From the NCBI GenBank assembly GCA_950295325.1, contig OX485809.1, positions 17,858,001 to 17,922,000 on the forward strand: a stretch of 64,000 bases of DNA. The letters are read 5' to 3'. Position numbers and translations under genes: made by a program. Below, piece by piece: positions 21,807 through 33,964 of this stretch. The notes under the pieces were generated by a model, which was not told the DNA's origin, did no database searches, and worked only from the letters and a program-made list of their open reading frames with translations. The first letter of the stretch is position 1; every line of letters begins with the position of its first letter. The stretch comes from Polytrichum commune (taxonomy: Eukaryota > Streptophyta > Polytrichopsida > Polytrichales > Polytrichaceae).

Positions 21807-21927
21807 ACAATATACCTCGGGGTAAAGTTTCGACTACGGATGTGCAATTAACAAGCTCAGTCGATTGCTACTGTACAATCGATTTCAAAGACAACCGGTT
21901 AAGAGTAGTCGCCCTAGTGTGTCCACT

Positions 21928-22073
21928 ACTAAGGTAGATATACCCAAAACCGTCACCGAACTTAAAACCATCAGTATGTACCACATGCATGCATGTGGAA
22001 GCAACAAATGTACTCATTTGGTACATAGTGATGGTTTTAGGTTCGGTGATGGTTTTGGGTATACCTACCTTAA
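21928..22073. repeat. Long hairpin, 56 bp arms, miRNA-precursor-like shape
   Basis: The arm at 21,928-21,984 (actaaggtagatataccc onward) pairs with 22,019-22,073 with about six mismatches. The loop of about 35 bases contains the perfect palindrome acatgcatgcatgt. Scattered mismatches within a single foldback are compatible with either a short MITE or a proto-miRNA locus. Flanks have the F3/T2-like 'ccctagtgtg' phrase but no clear TSD. Confidence 0.7.
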
Positions 22074-22576
22074 TGAGAAGTCAACCTAGAAGGTCGATCT
22101 TTCATAAGCAATCGTATATCCAAGTCAACTGCTCTTCAACAATCATCTAGCCAAGTTGACTACAACTAGTGCAGTTGACAAAGCATGGGACAGTTTGTGA
22201 GCAATTGATATGTGGATCACCTGTCCACCCAAAGATACTTTGCGTCCAAGGGTTTGGCGGGGCAGGTTCACATTTAATTGATGCCCTCCCCGAAGGTATA
22301 TATGGACCTCACTTCCATTTCACCGTCACTCCAGTGGATCCTTGGTTGTTGAACAAGCATTGCCACTCTGAGACAAATGTGAGTTGAAGGGCCCACATTG
22401 TGGGTTTGTGTTTGGGAATTATATTTTATTATATCACATTTACTTACATATGTCATAAGGTAAATACATTCTTCATTCCACACATGACATCATAATCCAT
22501 CGTGGCCACTTTTATTTATAAAAAAAATATGGGATAGCATTTTGAAACAATACTGGAACTTGTAAATTGTAAACAC

Positions 22577-23600
22577 TTGTTATGGAGGGAAGCTAGCATG
22601 TGAGTGGCGAGCAACGACATGTGAGCAATGAGGAACAAACTTTCCAACAATGGATTGTTTTAAGTAAGAAGTGCAATACTCTTGAGTTAGAAATATTGGA
22701 TTTAATATATTTGAGAGATAATAAATATTGAATTGCACCTATTATCATGGGTTATAGGTCCACAACTATGGGTGCTTTGTTGAAATGACAAACATGCATA
22801 GGAAATTTTAAGTGCCTTATTGTGGCGAATAATCAAAATAGTTCCAGCATTAATGTGCACTACATTTCCTCGGGGCAAACATATACGTTTTAATATCTAA
22901 AATCTATGTTTCCAATTCCTCCACAATCACCACTCTAAGCTTGTTCCACCAAACATGCGAGTTTGAGAAGACGTATCACCTCGTTGTAGCTGAGTGTGGG
23001 TGCATGAATAGGCTTGTTGGTGGTGTAGTCAACCTTGCACAAATACCTAAACACATAATACAAATGTTTATAGAAAATCCACTAACCCCCTCTTCCCCAT
23101 TGCCATTGACAACAATTTTTGGAAACTTAGGGCAAATGCATGTGAGTCATCTACAATGGACACGACGTAAGTCCTCTCCTTGGAATCTATGGTTATGATG
23201 CAACCAAATCCAAGGTATGGGACGGTAGTCACTCCCACCACATAATATCCGTCCACATGTAATGTGCTCTCCCATTTATTTCTATACTTTAGCAATGGCG
23301 CTGCCATATTACTACAAATTGCCTTGGGAAATTGTGTTGTGGGGTGAGCATTTGGATTCGTTGGAAGATGAAAATGAAATTGAGGGATGGAAAGGTTGGG
23401 CATTGTATCCAAATGATGATGTGCTGAAATGGCCTCCCATTCATGCAGTTGAAAACTAGTGTTCTCCAACGCAAAAACCTCCTCGCGTGAAAGGTTTGTT
23501 CCAACCTTGACTGACCACATAGCCAGAAGATTCGGCCTATCAAGCACCCACTTTTTTTGTTCTCCCCTTCACACAATGGTTAATGTCATTTGCGTATAGG
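22577..23600 (-). pseudogene. SWIM-zinc-finger-like transposon relic, copy 1
   Basis: On the minus strand an open frame (23,547 to 23,068) reads through KYRNKWEST and VVGVTTVPYLGFG to IDSKERTYVVSI. A frameshift follows, and the reading resumes at about 23,050 in another frame as YKHLYYVFRYLCKVDY and IHAPTLSYNEV. The order matches the copy at 52,401-53,000, where the CTCPDF motif of a SWIM finger (CxC...CxH) is visible between the two parts. In this copy the CxC part is damaged by the shift, and the residue two before the KH histidine is Tyr, not Cys. SWIM fingers bind DNA and occur in Mutator-type transposases. The family here is unnamed to me. A tail with 'gctagcttccctcc' is also shared. Confidence 0.65.
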
Positions 23601-24096
23601 CAAAATAATGTAGGTACATGGTTGTTGGAACAAAACTCCTTTGTCAAACCTCTGTAACTTAGCATGGTATAACATGTTTACTCTTCCCTAGTTTGGCCTT
23701 GCATGGATGCCATGTGTTGGCCTGCAGTGCTTGGCACTCTTTCTTCAATGGATAAGGCAATCTTGAAATGTGCACTATTAATTTGAACACATTAACTCCA
23801 ACCCACTAGTGATGTGAAACACCACATTCTCATCATGTATGAGAGATTCATTCAGTTTTAAGTCTATGCAAACCCTTGCTTTGAAGAGATGTTGTGATAA
23901 TTTCATTTGCCAATAATATTGTTGATGAATCCATCTGTATCTTAGACAAACCTATGACTTTGTAAGAGCCTCCAGCTGACGTTCAATATGAGCCCACAAC
24001 CTCTCTTGACTTTTGGACTAATATGATCTCGTACAACACTCCAGTGTCATGGAACAAATCTTGTTCCACGGACATGATGCCTAGTTGAAAACCAAA

Positions 24097-25080
24097 TTAT
24101 AGAATTAGCAAACTTTCTTGAACAAAAACAACACCATGTGGACCAAAGGGAGGATGAAGGGAGTAAGCAACACCTGCAAGGAGAAGGAAGAAATGTGGTT
24201 TGCAAATTTCCAGTGCAAAACAACTTAAGAGGACTAGAATGGGAAAAAGATTGTGCAAGGTCCAAGAAAGAGACAACATTGACATTGCAAAAAACACCTC
24301 ACTTGTTGGAAAAAATTGCATGACATTCATCAAATGCCGGTGGACAACATTCTCCCAACTTGTCTGAACAAATGATGCAACCATATTTGTGAATGGATGA
24401 TTATGTCTTCAACTCCACTAATTTTTGGGTATTATGCTGTGCATTGTCAAGTAAATTTTTACACATTGCATGATAGGTTGGCAGTTTGTACAAAATTATT
24501 TCCTCATTGGTTGCCTTTACGGCCTTGATGATAGCATGATGGTAGACAATACTAATGGGGATTTTAGCTTCATAGAAGGCTTGTAGCCATTTTGTGTGCA
24601 ACCCATATTTCTTGGAATTTTGCATGTCTTCCTTCAAGTCCATTTGACAATGGGAATGTATGTGGTGTTCGGAAGTTCGTTTGTACACCGCCTCCCTTGC
24701 CAATAATGGTGCGGGAGACAATGGAATGGGTTGATTATCATTCACATTGGATTGTACGCCGCAATTAGTTTGTTGTTAAGAGCCAATTACATCGTCCCCC
24801 TTGTTGTAACGTAATCATCTAAAACTTCATTAGGACCTGCCAGCCACACACTGCCGCATCTAGAAAATTTAGCTTTGATAACTGGCCCTTGATGTTGACA
24901 CAATGCCACCCCCCACATCTTGCCGTTGTTATGTTTGCATCCCAAATGGTCAATCATATTGTCCTTCCTATACACTAATTCCAACTTGCAAAATTTGCAT
25001 TCACCTTCTTGGACGTCGTAGTCCATTCCTTGGGCACATACCAAAGTTCCATTTGTCTTGCATTCTCACATCAGTATAGT
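24097..25080 (-). pseudogene. hAT-type transposase relic: BED finger plus DUF659-like segment
   Basis: On the minus strand, 25,044-24,787 encodes a BED-type zinc finger: CKFC, 13 residues, then HLGCKH (C-x2-C-x13-H-x4-H). After a stop and frame change, 24,745-24,401 encodes WLQAFYEAKIPISIVYHH, then AIIKAV, then YKLPTYHAMCKNLLDNA. This matches the start of the DUF659 region of plant hAT-like transposases (short helix, 'Y-x-P-S/T-Y', 'LL'). Downstream frames to 24,097 are broken. The SWIM-like relic lies 3' on the same strand, but whether both belonged to one protein cannot be decided. No intact frame, so inactive. Confidence 0.7.
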
Positions 25081-25351
25081 CTATTATCACTCTCCACTTG
25101 CAACAAATACCTAAAGGCAATCAAGGTCAAATAAAGTTGGCAAGAATGCCAAGTGCCAATAAAATGGGGGCTTTATAGTCCTAGCGCATTCACTTGCACT
25201 AAATATAAAATATCATTTTGTCTTAATAGACATGTTCAACCCCATGCCAAGGTTAATATAGTGGCACACCATTGGCATTGTTTTTTGGAAGCTATCCGTT
25301 GTCCCTTGTAGTCGATGTGGTAGTCAACTGCTTTTGGAAGTCGACAAGCAA

Positions 25352-25415
25352 GTTTTGCTCAACTTGCCTAAGTTTTGAACATGACAATAATTAAGATACA
25401 TTATAATTTTGTAGC
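25352..25415 (+). repeat. Direct repeat DR1, right copy
   Basis: Same-orientation copy of 21,137-21,200 (ttgcctaagttttgaacatg onward). The phrase ttttgctcaacttgcc just upstream is also shared. See the left copy for context. Confidence 0.65.
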
Positions 25416-25539
25416 CCATGCATTTGAGCAACATCTTGAGGTCTAGCTCGAGCCTTTTGGACCATTAAGAGTTAATCAGATTGGCCTCATTGTTTCAATA
25501 CAATGTCACTTGTGCCATGTTTGGCTCTCTCCTAGCTCT

Positions 25540-25765
25540 CTACACTAATAATCCCTATTAGTGCGTGAAACTATTTGGAGTTACGCAGTGCTATAACTAT
25601 TAATTGAGAATGGAAAATGTCACCAAGCAAAGTCATTTTTGTTCTATAATAATGTCCGAACAACCTATGGAACTTTTGTTAATAAAAATTGAACTCTTGA
25701 GTAAGACATTATTGCATTGCATACCTCCGAATAGTAACACACACTAATTAGGATAATTAATGTAG
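25540..25765 (+). mobile_element. F3-family element
   Basis: The left end is CTACACTAATAATCCCTATT and the right end, inverted, CTACATTAATTATCCTAATT. The interior carries 'tatttggagttacgcagtgc' and its inverted partner near the right end, so the terminal repeats extend to about 60 bp. 226 bp, non-coding, no clear duplication at the flanks. Confidence 0.7.
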
Positions 25766-27871
25766 TTCCGACTAGTGTGGATTGGCATTATTAATTATTC
25801 TATCATCAATTGGGTACTATTATAATGAGGTATTGTCAATTTTTGAGATATCATTAGGGTGCATGTATTTGAGGATGTTAGTGTTCCGGATACCATTCAT
25901 ACTAGGTGTATGGCATGAGGATGATATAATAGACCCAACTAACAACTCGCACAAACAATGATTATCTCATCTTGAAGTGATGCCCACCAAAGTTATATTT
26001 GATTGGTATTATAATTATGTTGCAAGTTAGGTCTAGGTCATTTGGATAACATTATTGATATTGTGTATTAATACCATTCATTCACCTATATAGTAAGGTT
26101 TGGTTTAGACTACAATGAAGAAGTGCACCAATTAGTCAACAAGATGTCTCATGTTGAAGTCCTTTGGAGGCCAAGGGTTTTATCTGAGGGTCAGAAGTAG
26201 CCCAAGAAACCCGACTACTGGCAAACTCCCTTGGCAAAAATTGCCGCCATGTTGACATCCATGTGAACCCCAGTCAGTGAAGAACCCATTTCGTAGCCAA
26301 TCATATTACTCCACTCCCATAAGTTTCATGACTAACACACGTCTTCACCATAGTCTAAACTGACCCTAAGTCCAACATCAATTCCCACTATGTAATTACA
26401 TGTCATTGATTCCGTGTGGCTATCAAATGCGGATCAATGAATGATGAATGGCGTGACCCTAATTATACTTGGGTCAATAATGCAACTCATTTCCACACTA
26501 AATAGATGTCTATACTGATTACATGCATCAAGTCCGCACTCGAAAGAGGAGGACCATAACTTATTGTATGTCTAGATGAGATTTGGCAATGGTTCATTGT
26601 TTTCTTAAGCTTGTGCCAGAATGACAATGGTACCCTGAACCTTTACTTATTCATGTGTTTTGGGAACACACTTAATTACCACAAATTTACAAGGAAATCC
26701 TAACAAAATAGGTTTTCACATGTTCCCCTCATCACCCATTTAGAGGTCATGGTCTCTTCTTCATAAAGCTCTCCTCCCCTTCAGATATTCAAGTTTTTAG
26801 AGGGGTGAGTTCCAACTTCTCTATAAGGGAATCAACTGTCACTAGCTCATCACAATCTTTGTTCCAATAGAATCTTAGCTTTAACTATTTCTATGTAAAG
26901 TCTCGTGTATGTAAGTTGTTGACTTTGATTGTGGAGCCCACAATCTATAGAGCTCGTATAAATAGAGAACATGTGGGACATATAACAAAGAATACTGTAC
27001 TCCCTTCTATAGTAATGTTACCAATTTAATGTACACCCCTTTGTTATTAGTGTTTGGTGTACAACTCGTGAACATGCTCTAAGCCGCCTTACGATAGCAT
27101 GAGGATCAACACATAAATGTGTTTCGTTTTTTGCATGCTTCTTAGAACTTCCGAGAGTAGACAAGTAGGCCCACGCTTTAGTCCTCTAGAATGCGATACA
27201 TGAAAACCAATCAATGGGTTTCGTGTTTTATGGGTTGACATGGTTTGCTAAACCAAGGCTAGACCAATCACGGGAGTGGTGTGTATAGTTGTATTCGGGA
27301 TAAGTGATGTGTTTTACAAACTTCAACATGTGTTGAAATAGTATTCTATATTGTTCACGGTATTGAAAATCCATCTTTAGCACAACTAATCAAAAAGACA
27401 AAGCGGAATTGAATCATATGTATCAACTGCGTGAGAATTGTGATTTCATTTATATGGTACGTATAAGATTTGAGTCTTGGTCTTCATGCCGGTATGAAGA
27501 TACGGGCGTAATTTTTCTTTTTCTTTTTCTGAGTCTTGGTCATTTATACAAGCCCAAATTTTCTTAGAGTTCATTCTAAATATATGCTATGCTTTGGATA
27601 GAATGAGAAATACAATATATGGACTAATTTAAGATAATGTCACTTTTGACACTTCTAACTATACAAACATCAAAAGTAGTCCTAAACCCCTTCGTATGAT
27701 ATTATAAGGTCCAGAATGGACCTCTTGGACGATTAAGGATTAATGTGAAGTGACAAGTCTAACTTAACAAGTTGATAGAGTTACCAAGGGGATCCTTGAG
27801 CAGCGTAGGGTTAATGGGCTGAAATTCACATTGGATTTCCTGACATTGTATATATATAATTGATGGAGTTA
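25766..27871. other. Long non-coding stretch, nothing recognised
   Basis: About 2.1 kb without open frames of note, terminal repeats or RNA genes that I can support. A pyrimidine run (ttctttttctttttct) sits near 27,513. Confidence 0.4.
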
Positions 27872-28372
27872 GGGTCTCCTTACGCACAACCCAACAGCCA
27901 TGACGAAGGAAATATGGGTGCCCTTGAAAACTAGCCAAAGGCCAAACCATGGAAAACGAAACTCCGGTTTTGTACTTGATGGACCCTCAAACTTTGTGTA
28001 AATTGAAGGTGGACCATGTTGAGGGGCCACAACATACTTTATGGGCAATAAATAATAGTAGGTAGTCTGAGACCCCATCGTGGCAATATGAGCTAATGAT
28101 AATTTAATTGCTTGCCACGACCCTTAGTTTTGTGTTAGACCCACCTCTTTTTGATGGGCCTGATGCAACACTACGTACTAGATCATTAAACAATGTCTAC
28201 TTGTTGTCATGTAGGACACCATATAGATTTTTCATTCATTCACATTACTTTGATCCCTTAGCCCTTCAAGGTCTAGTGTAAAGTGACCTTGGACCAATTC
28301 CAGCTTCTCAACCAATCACATAATATGTATAGCATGGATCAAGGGCCCTCAAGCTCTAGTGTAAAGTGGCCC
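27872..28372 (+). mobile_element. Tourist-like element T2, copy 2
   Basis: Starts GGGTCTCCTTACGCAC after TTA (27,869-27,871) and ends GTGTAAAGTGGCCC before TTA (28,373-28,375). It is collinear with 9,439-10,040, sharing 'ccaaaggcc', 'gaaccatgttg'/'gaccatgttg', 'gtaggacacc' and 'ctagtgtaaagtgacc', but it lacks the minisatellite. Its central hairpin is decayed. Two overlapping minus frames are not genes. Confidence 0.72.
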
Positions 28373-28375
28373 TTA

Positions 28376-29720
28376 GTATTATATGGGAGAAAATAAGCTC
28401 TTCTAAGTTAGAAGAAATTGGCGTGGGATTTGTAGACTCATCCATCTTGAATGAAGGGGCACGACCAGTAAAAACAAATCCCCTATACGGCTGACGGTTA
28501 GTTCATTCTGATGCACTATTTGGGATTTCTAATGCTAATTCTGAAGTCAGATCATCTGTAAACAATCGATCGTTTACATGCTATAATAAAACTCACCGTG
28601 TTTTCACCTATGCCAATGGATGAGTTTACATTGACACCATGAACCCCCGACCGAAGAAGAAGTTGGGGGAAGAAAACATTTGACACAATAACATACATAG
28701 TCTATTGTGATCAATGTGTGCCTAACTAGTATGTGACTCTCATATGTCTAACAATAACTAAATCAATAAAGTTGCCAACCATTGGCCACAACTCGAAAAC
28801 ACATATCCAAAACCTCATCACGGGTGCAACTTGGTTGACTAATCTACTCTCAAAAATGATAGTCTCCCCGAGACCAAGTCACAATAAATAAACGGTTGCC
28901 ATGCCCGTGACAACATCGTGAAATGTCCTAATGAAAAGTGCTTTAATGCATTAAAAAAAGCTCATGAATTTGGTAGGCTACAACTACGATCATGTTGTTG
29001 TTGGTGTGCATAACGTGCTTTGCTTGATCACACTAAGCTAGAGATAGTGTGGTTGGAAACTTGGAAGTCGGTGTTGGTGAGAGCAAGTTAGCTGCTCTAA
29101 AGGAAAGGGAGTTGGGGGGAGGACAAAGTCTTAGATTTTTTAAGTAATCACGAAAAAAATATTGATTTGGAAATCATGTGCATGCTTGTTCCTACTAAAT
29201 TTTTGAAAGGAGCCTCAAATATTTGTTACATTTTTTAATCTTGTTAAATATTATGTTCCATTTTGTTTCATGTGGATACTAGTGGGGATGTGGCCCGAAA
29301 GGGCATCGTTTAGGTAATAGCTTATTTGTTACGTATTAGACAATGGTCATTGGATGGATTGAGGTCACCCAATGGCCAAATGTCTAGTGTAATTTCCATG
29401 GAGAGGAGCTTGTGCATGTCATTGAAGAGGTTTGTAAACCAATTATATGTTGCACCATATGATGGTTTCTGAACAAAGTGTCCAATGTGTGTGAATGTGT
29501 GGTTCTCTTTAAAAAAATACTTATGACTGTAGAGGACATAGTCTCTTCCTAATGGAAGTAACATGGTTTTTTTTCATAAAATAGGTAGCCCAGGTTGACA
29601 ACCACTTGTAACACTTGTAGGGAGTCAATGTCTTTAGAATGTGGTTTGGATATGAAATAACAAGCCAATCAAAATTCATTAGAAACATTTAACTACTAGT
29701 TTCATGTTAATCTTCACTTA
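28376..29720. other. Non-coding stretch, nothing recognised
   Basis: No gene-like frame. Near 28,610 a short 'ggatgagtttac' phrase recalls repeat R6, too short to call a copy. Confidence 0.4.
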
Positions 29721-30372
29721 TGCATAAATGTGGGAATCATATAACAAAGGGATAATAAAAGGTAACAAATATTCACAACAGTGTAGAATGTCAATAAATT
29801 AGCATCCAAACAGTGGGGCAACGTAATTGCACATATTGGTGTACCTTAAAGGGGAGAGTCATTGCCGCCTTGAGGGATGGAGTTAGTGGTCAGTTAGTGC
29901 CTCCACTAAATAACTTAAATTGTGACAGATGATATGTGAGAGGTTTTAAGTGAATCAACTAGACGCACACATAAAATTGGGAATCATATAACGAAGAAAA
30001 ATGAAGATGATAAATGTTTAAAGTAGCGTAGAATGTTGATAAATTAACACGGGGCAACGTAATTGCACATATCGGTGTAGAGTCGTTGCCACCTCAAGGG
30101 ATGGAGTTGGTGGTTAGTTAGTGCCTTCACTAACTGAGTGGCAACGGATGATATGTGAGTGGATTTAAGTTAATCTAGTTGACTTATGCATAAATTTGGG
30201 AAGGATATAATGAAGAAAAGCGAAGATGATAAATACTCAAAATAGTGTAGAATGTCGATAAAAACTAGCGTGGGGCAATGTAATTACAAATATCAGTGTA
30301 CCTTAGAAAGGGAGCTAGGGGGGTTACGGCCCCGAGGGAGGGATGAAGTTAGTGGTAAGTTAGTGGCTCCAC
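29721..30372 (+). repeat. Three tandem units upstream of the PLATZ gene
   Basis: Units begin at about 29,722, 29,966 and 30,187 with gcataaatgtgggaatcat or variants. Each contains 'gtgtagaatgt.gataaa', 'ggggcaa.gtaatt.ca', 'ggtgta' and a 'gttagt..ctccact' phrase. Lengths are about 245, 220 and 190 bp and the units are moderately diverged. The array stops exactly where the GA-rich leader of the gene begins, so it could act as an upstream boundary or promoter-proximal block; that is inference. Confidence 0.8.
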
Positions 30373-31100
30373 TGAGAGAGAGAGAGAGAGAGAGAGAGAG
30401 GTTAGAAAAAGTCATGGGGGGCACTTTGGGGAGACTTTGTCCACTTTGGCGAGGGGAAAGGGGAACAAAGAAAGAAAGGAAGAAAGGAAGAAAGAAAGAA
30501 AGAAAGGAAGGCAGGCAGCCTGGGAATGGTGTGGCTTGTGGAGCACTCCGGGCTCCGTTTCTGGCCGGAATTGGTCTGCTCCGCTTTGCTTTGCTTTGCT
30601 TTGCCTTCGCTTTCGCTTCCCCTTACTTTTGGTGCTTCTATGTGTCCGCAGCCGAGGCAGCTTCTCTAGCCCGACACGCAACTCGGTCAACAACGCGACC
30701 CCCTCTTCTCTCTCTCTCTATCTCTCTCTCCACTGCTCTCCTGCTGCTTCTCATCATCATCATCATCATCATTATCTTGTGCATCTTGCGCTGCCTTTTC
30801 GGGACCTGGCGTGGCGTGGATCGCTCAAGCACCGTCGCAGATGCGTTGCGTAGTATCGTGCTGCTCGTCGTCGTCGTCGTCATCATCATCGGGATGATGG
30901 TGCACAGACTTCTGGATACATTCATCATCGATACCGCATTCAGATTCCGCTTCTTTTGTTGACTTGGTGGATTACTGGCTTTGACAGACGGAGAACGGGA
31001 GGGAGTGAGAGAGAGAGCGCGCCGGCCGGCCGGCGCAGCGGAGGTTTCCAGATAGAGGAAGTGGGAATTGAGTGCGTGGTGCGGGCTTCCTGGAGCCGCG
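30373..31100 (+). promoter_or_regulatory. GC-richer leader/promoter region of the PLATZ gene
   Basis: Composition changes sharply from the AT-rich flanks. Simple runs follow in order: (GA)n at 30,374-30,400, an AAAGAAAGG purine tract at about 30,465-30,510, (CTTTG)n near 30,585-30,605, (TCTC)n near 30,705-30,730, (CAT)n near 30,755-30,775 and (CGT)n/(CAT)n near 30,865-30,890, with a ccggccggccgg block at 31,021. Such GA/CT and triplet runs are common in plant core promoters and 5' untranslated leaders. No TATA box or start site could be fixed. The 236-codon frame across this region is a low-complexity artefact. Confidence 0.55.
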
Positions 31101-33955
31101 GATTCTGTGTGTGTTTGTGTGCGCGCGTCGCACGGATGCTTTACAACGGTCGCATTACAGTGGTGGTCACGAGTTGTGGATGAGTTAAGCGAGCGTTGAC
31201 AGGGGAGGTTTCGAATCGAGTCTTGATTTCTTGTCCTCTAGAAACTTCCTGCATTATCAAATCGGTGCCGGCGTTTCTGGTGTGCGCGCGAGTCAGGGAC
31301 GAGCAGAGTTCGAGTTCCTTGTATTTGTCTTTGTAAGAGTCTGAGTTTTGAGCTCTAGTGTCGAAGTAGCAGGGGCGGAAGCACTAAGTGCAGGGATAAA
31401 TTTGCAAGCACTTGCCAAATTTAGTTCTCTCCGAAAAGGACGGGATGCTTTATGTGCGTCTGGCAGGAGTCTCTGATTTCCGATTCTTCACCTGCATTGT
31501 TAAGAATCAGCTCAGTGTACGTCACATTGGCCTAACTTAGTTTCTCTTGGCGCTTCCTGTCTCGCATATAGGCACGCAGCACACCTACTACGAAGAAACA
31601 GAGAGTTCCTTCTTGCCGTCCATAGGATTTCCGTTTATCAGGTTGTCCGACCCTTGCGCTTTACCGACTCCTATACTCCGCGTCCTGTGCGTCCTTATCT
31701 GCGTACCAATTACGGAGTGCCGGGCACACCTCTGTTTGCGTGTCTTAGAACTTGGTGGTCATGATGGCTTGATTCTCAGATAACTTTCAGAGCAATGGCA
31801 TTTCAACGTCCTTTACAGAATGCTAACATATTAACAGAAGAAAGCCGCTGTCAACCCTTATACACTGTCTGAGCTATTGGCAAGTTTGCGCAAATGGCGA
31901 AGTGCGTGTAGATCAAAGCATTCATCAGACTTGCAGTCAGATTAGACTTGACATTGGTGAATGGTCGGTGCTACGAAGGTGGCTCAGGATCCACATCAGA
32001 CTCCCCCGGCCTGCAAACAATCGAGACAGACAAGTTTGTAAAGAACGACAGGCTTCTCGAGAAATTGACTACCCGTAAGAACCTGAGGTACTTCGGCATG
32101 TTGCGGCAGAATGTGACACTATCTCACACGAGGTAGTGCAGCTCGCGAGGACGATGTGATTCAACTCAAGGGAGACCTTACTAGTTTGCATTCCGAAGTC
32201 CTTGAAGTAGTAAATTGCAACTCTTCTGAGTTTGGTTGCTACCGGAACTACGAACTCGACGATAGGCGCTTTTGGAGTAAGAGAGGTAGAGCTGGCGATC
32301 GCATCAGTGCAAGAGCAGTCTCCTAGTCTCCTCAAGACGAAGAAGACGAAGATCATGGTAAGCTTTTCCTCCTAGTCATTTATGGAATTCAAGTTTTGAA
32401 CCTGAGAGATGCGACTAGTAAGGTCTAGTGACCGGGATGTGATCTTGTCATCCAAAGGCTATGAAACATGATAGCTCCTACTAAAGTCTAAAGTTTGTGT
32501 AAGCGAGGTGAAAACTTATATAACACAGTCGCGTCATCCGAAGCAATGCGTATTTTCAGAAGTGAGCAGTGCAAACCTGCTAGACTCTCAAACCTTCTCT
32601 GATCGTCAAAAACTTAAGTATTGATCGTATTAATGCTGAGCTCTCGATCAACTAGGCTCCTTCCGGCATGACACTCTCCGCACCAAAATGGCTTATAAAA
32701 GTATTGTATCCTCAGGTCGAAATGACACTGAGATATTGTGGATAAATACTGATTTGATGAGTCCAATGCAGATTAGTGTGCTTATACCGTAAGCAATATC
32801 CATGTTTTGTGTTGCAAAATCACAATCCAGATTGTACTGGCTAGGGTTGAGACTGTAGGACACCGCGGCACGAAGGCTTGCGTATTTTGGCCGATCGCCG
32901 ACGTTCCTCGACCGAGCTACGGCAACAACACCAGAGAAACTGAATATTTATGACCTGAGGTATACCGTACACTTGCGTGCGGCCACCGAACAAGGATCAC
33001 GTTCGTCTACATCTAAGTTAGTGCAATTCTGTTTGACTTTCCCAAAGAGGACGGCTTTTCCATACAATTACGTGCGATTGAGCAGCAGGAAACTTCAAAC
33101 TAATTATCAACCTCTCAATTGCCGCGGCCACAAGGACGTCCTTGAAGTATGTTTCTCTAAAGAAGCTCTAGCGCAGGGTGCGGAATCGAATGTATCTCTA
33201 GTAGCCGTCTCTTCTGTCGGTCAGCGTATATATTACCTTGTCAGCATTGTTTATTGTCAAGTCACACGATCCTGCCAGTTGACACATTGAAGGTGTGAAT
33301 CAAGAGGTCTGTACTGTACTCTCATGTAATCAGTGGTCAACAAATTTCTAAGGTGAAGCTTTCCGTGGTGACATTGTGTCTTAAGGGGGGGAATTTCCTT
33401 CCAGTAACACCAGTCTCCTCAGTAGAACCTTGGATGCAATTCTTCTCAAAGAACGACAAAGAAAGACAGTGGAGTGTTCCATCATTCTTCACAGACGACG
33501 CAATCCTGATAATACAATCTGCACTACGACCTTTAAGAGGATGCTTGGAAGCAACCGCCTTCCTTGACCTGTCTTACTGGACAAGAGCAAGTGCGCACGT
33601 TATTGTCGCACCGATTTCATGTTGCTGGAATGGCCTCAGACTTAGTCGTACGTGAACAAATTGAAATGTCAGTAACATGGAGAACGGTAGTCCTTCCTGT
33701 CTTTGGTAATTAAGACTTACAGGATCCTATGTACATGCGCTCGGTCATATATGAGGTGAATAGATTAAAGTCTGTAATCTGTGTAGGGTTTTTTTGCCTT
33801 CGTCTTTCTTCCCTGATGTCGATTAGCAATGCACTTGAAACATCTGCTGTCCAGAGTGCATATCTTCAAATGAGAGCCTATTGAAGTGCTGGCTCTCATT
33901 GTGTGGTCTTGTACTTCTTGTGTCGCTTAAAGCCAATACCTGTACGGTACTGCAG
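31101..33955 (+). other. Putative 5' untranslated exon(s) and intron of the PLATZ gene
   Basis: Unlike the rest of the window this stretch is free of the dispersed repeats and has balanced composition, as expected for transcribed DNA. A donor-like site, ATG|GTAAGC, lies at 32,357/32,358 and an acceptor-like TGCAG at 33,951-33,955 just before the coding start. A long leader intron between them is plausible but unproven. Short upstream frames are present (for example 31,795, opening MAFQRPL, about 25 codons). Confidence 0.35.
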
Positions 33956-33964
33956 GGAGGACCG

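Noticed and set aside
21137-25415. DR1 pair as LTRs of a retrotransposon
   Set aside because: The similar segment is only about 64 bp, with no TG...CA ends, and the enclosed coding relics are DNA-transposon types without reverse transcriptase or integrase motifs.
29721-30372. CRISPR-like or LTR-like array
   Set aside because: Units are long, diverged and have no unique spacers; a plant nuclear context makes CRISPR untenable, and no primer binding site or polypurine tract was seen.
30252-30962. 236-codon plus-strand open frame, the longest in the window
   Set aside because: It runs through GA, CTTTG, CT, CAT and CGT simple repeats; its translation is runs of Arg-Glu, Lys-Glu, Leu-Ser and Ile. 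It fits an untranslated leader, and several other registers are open too.
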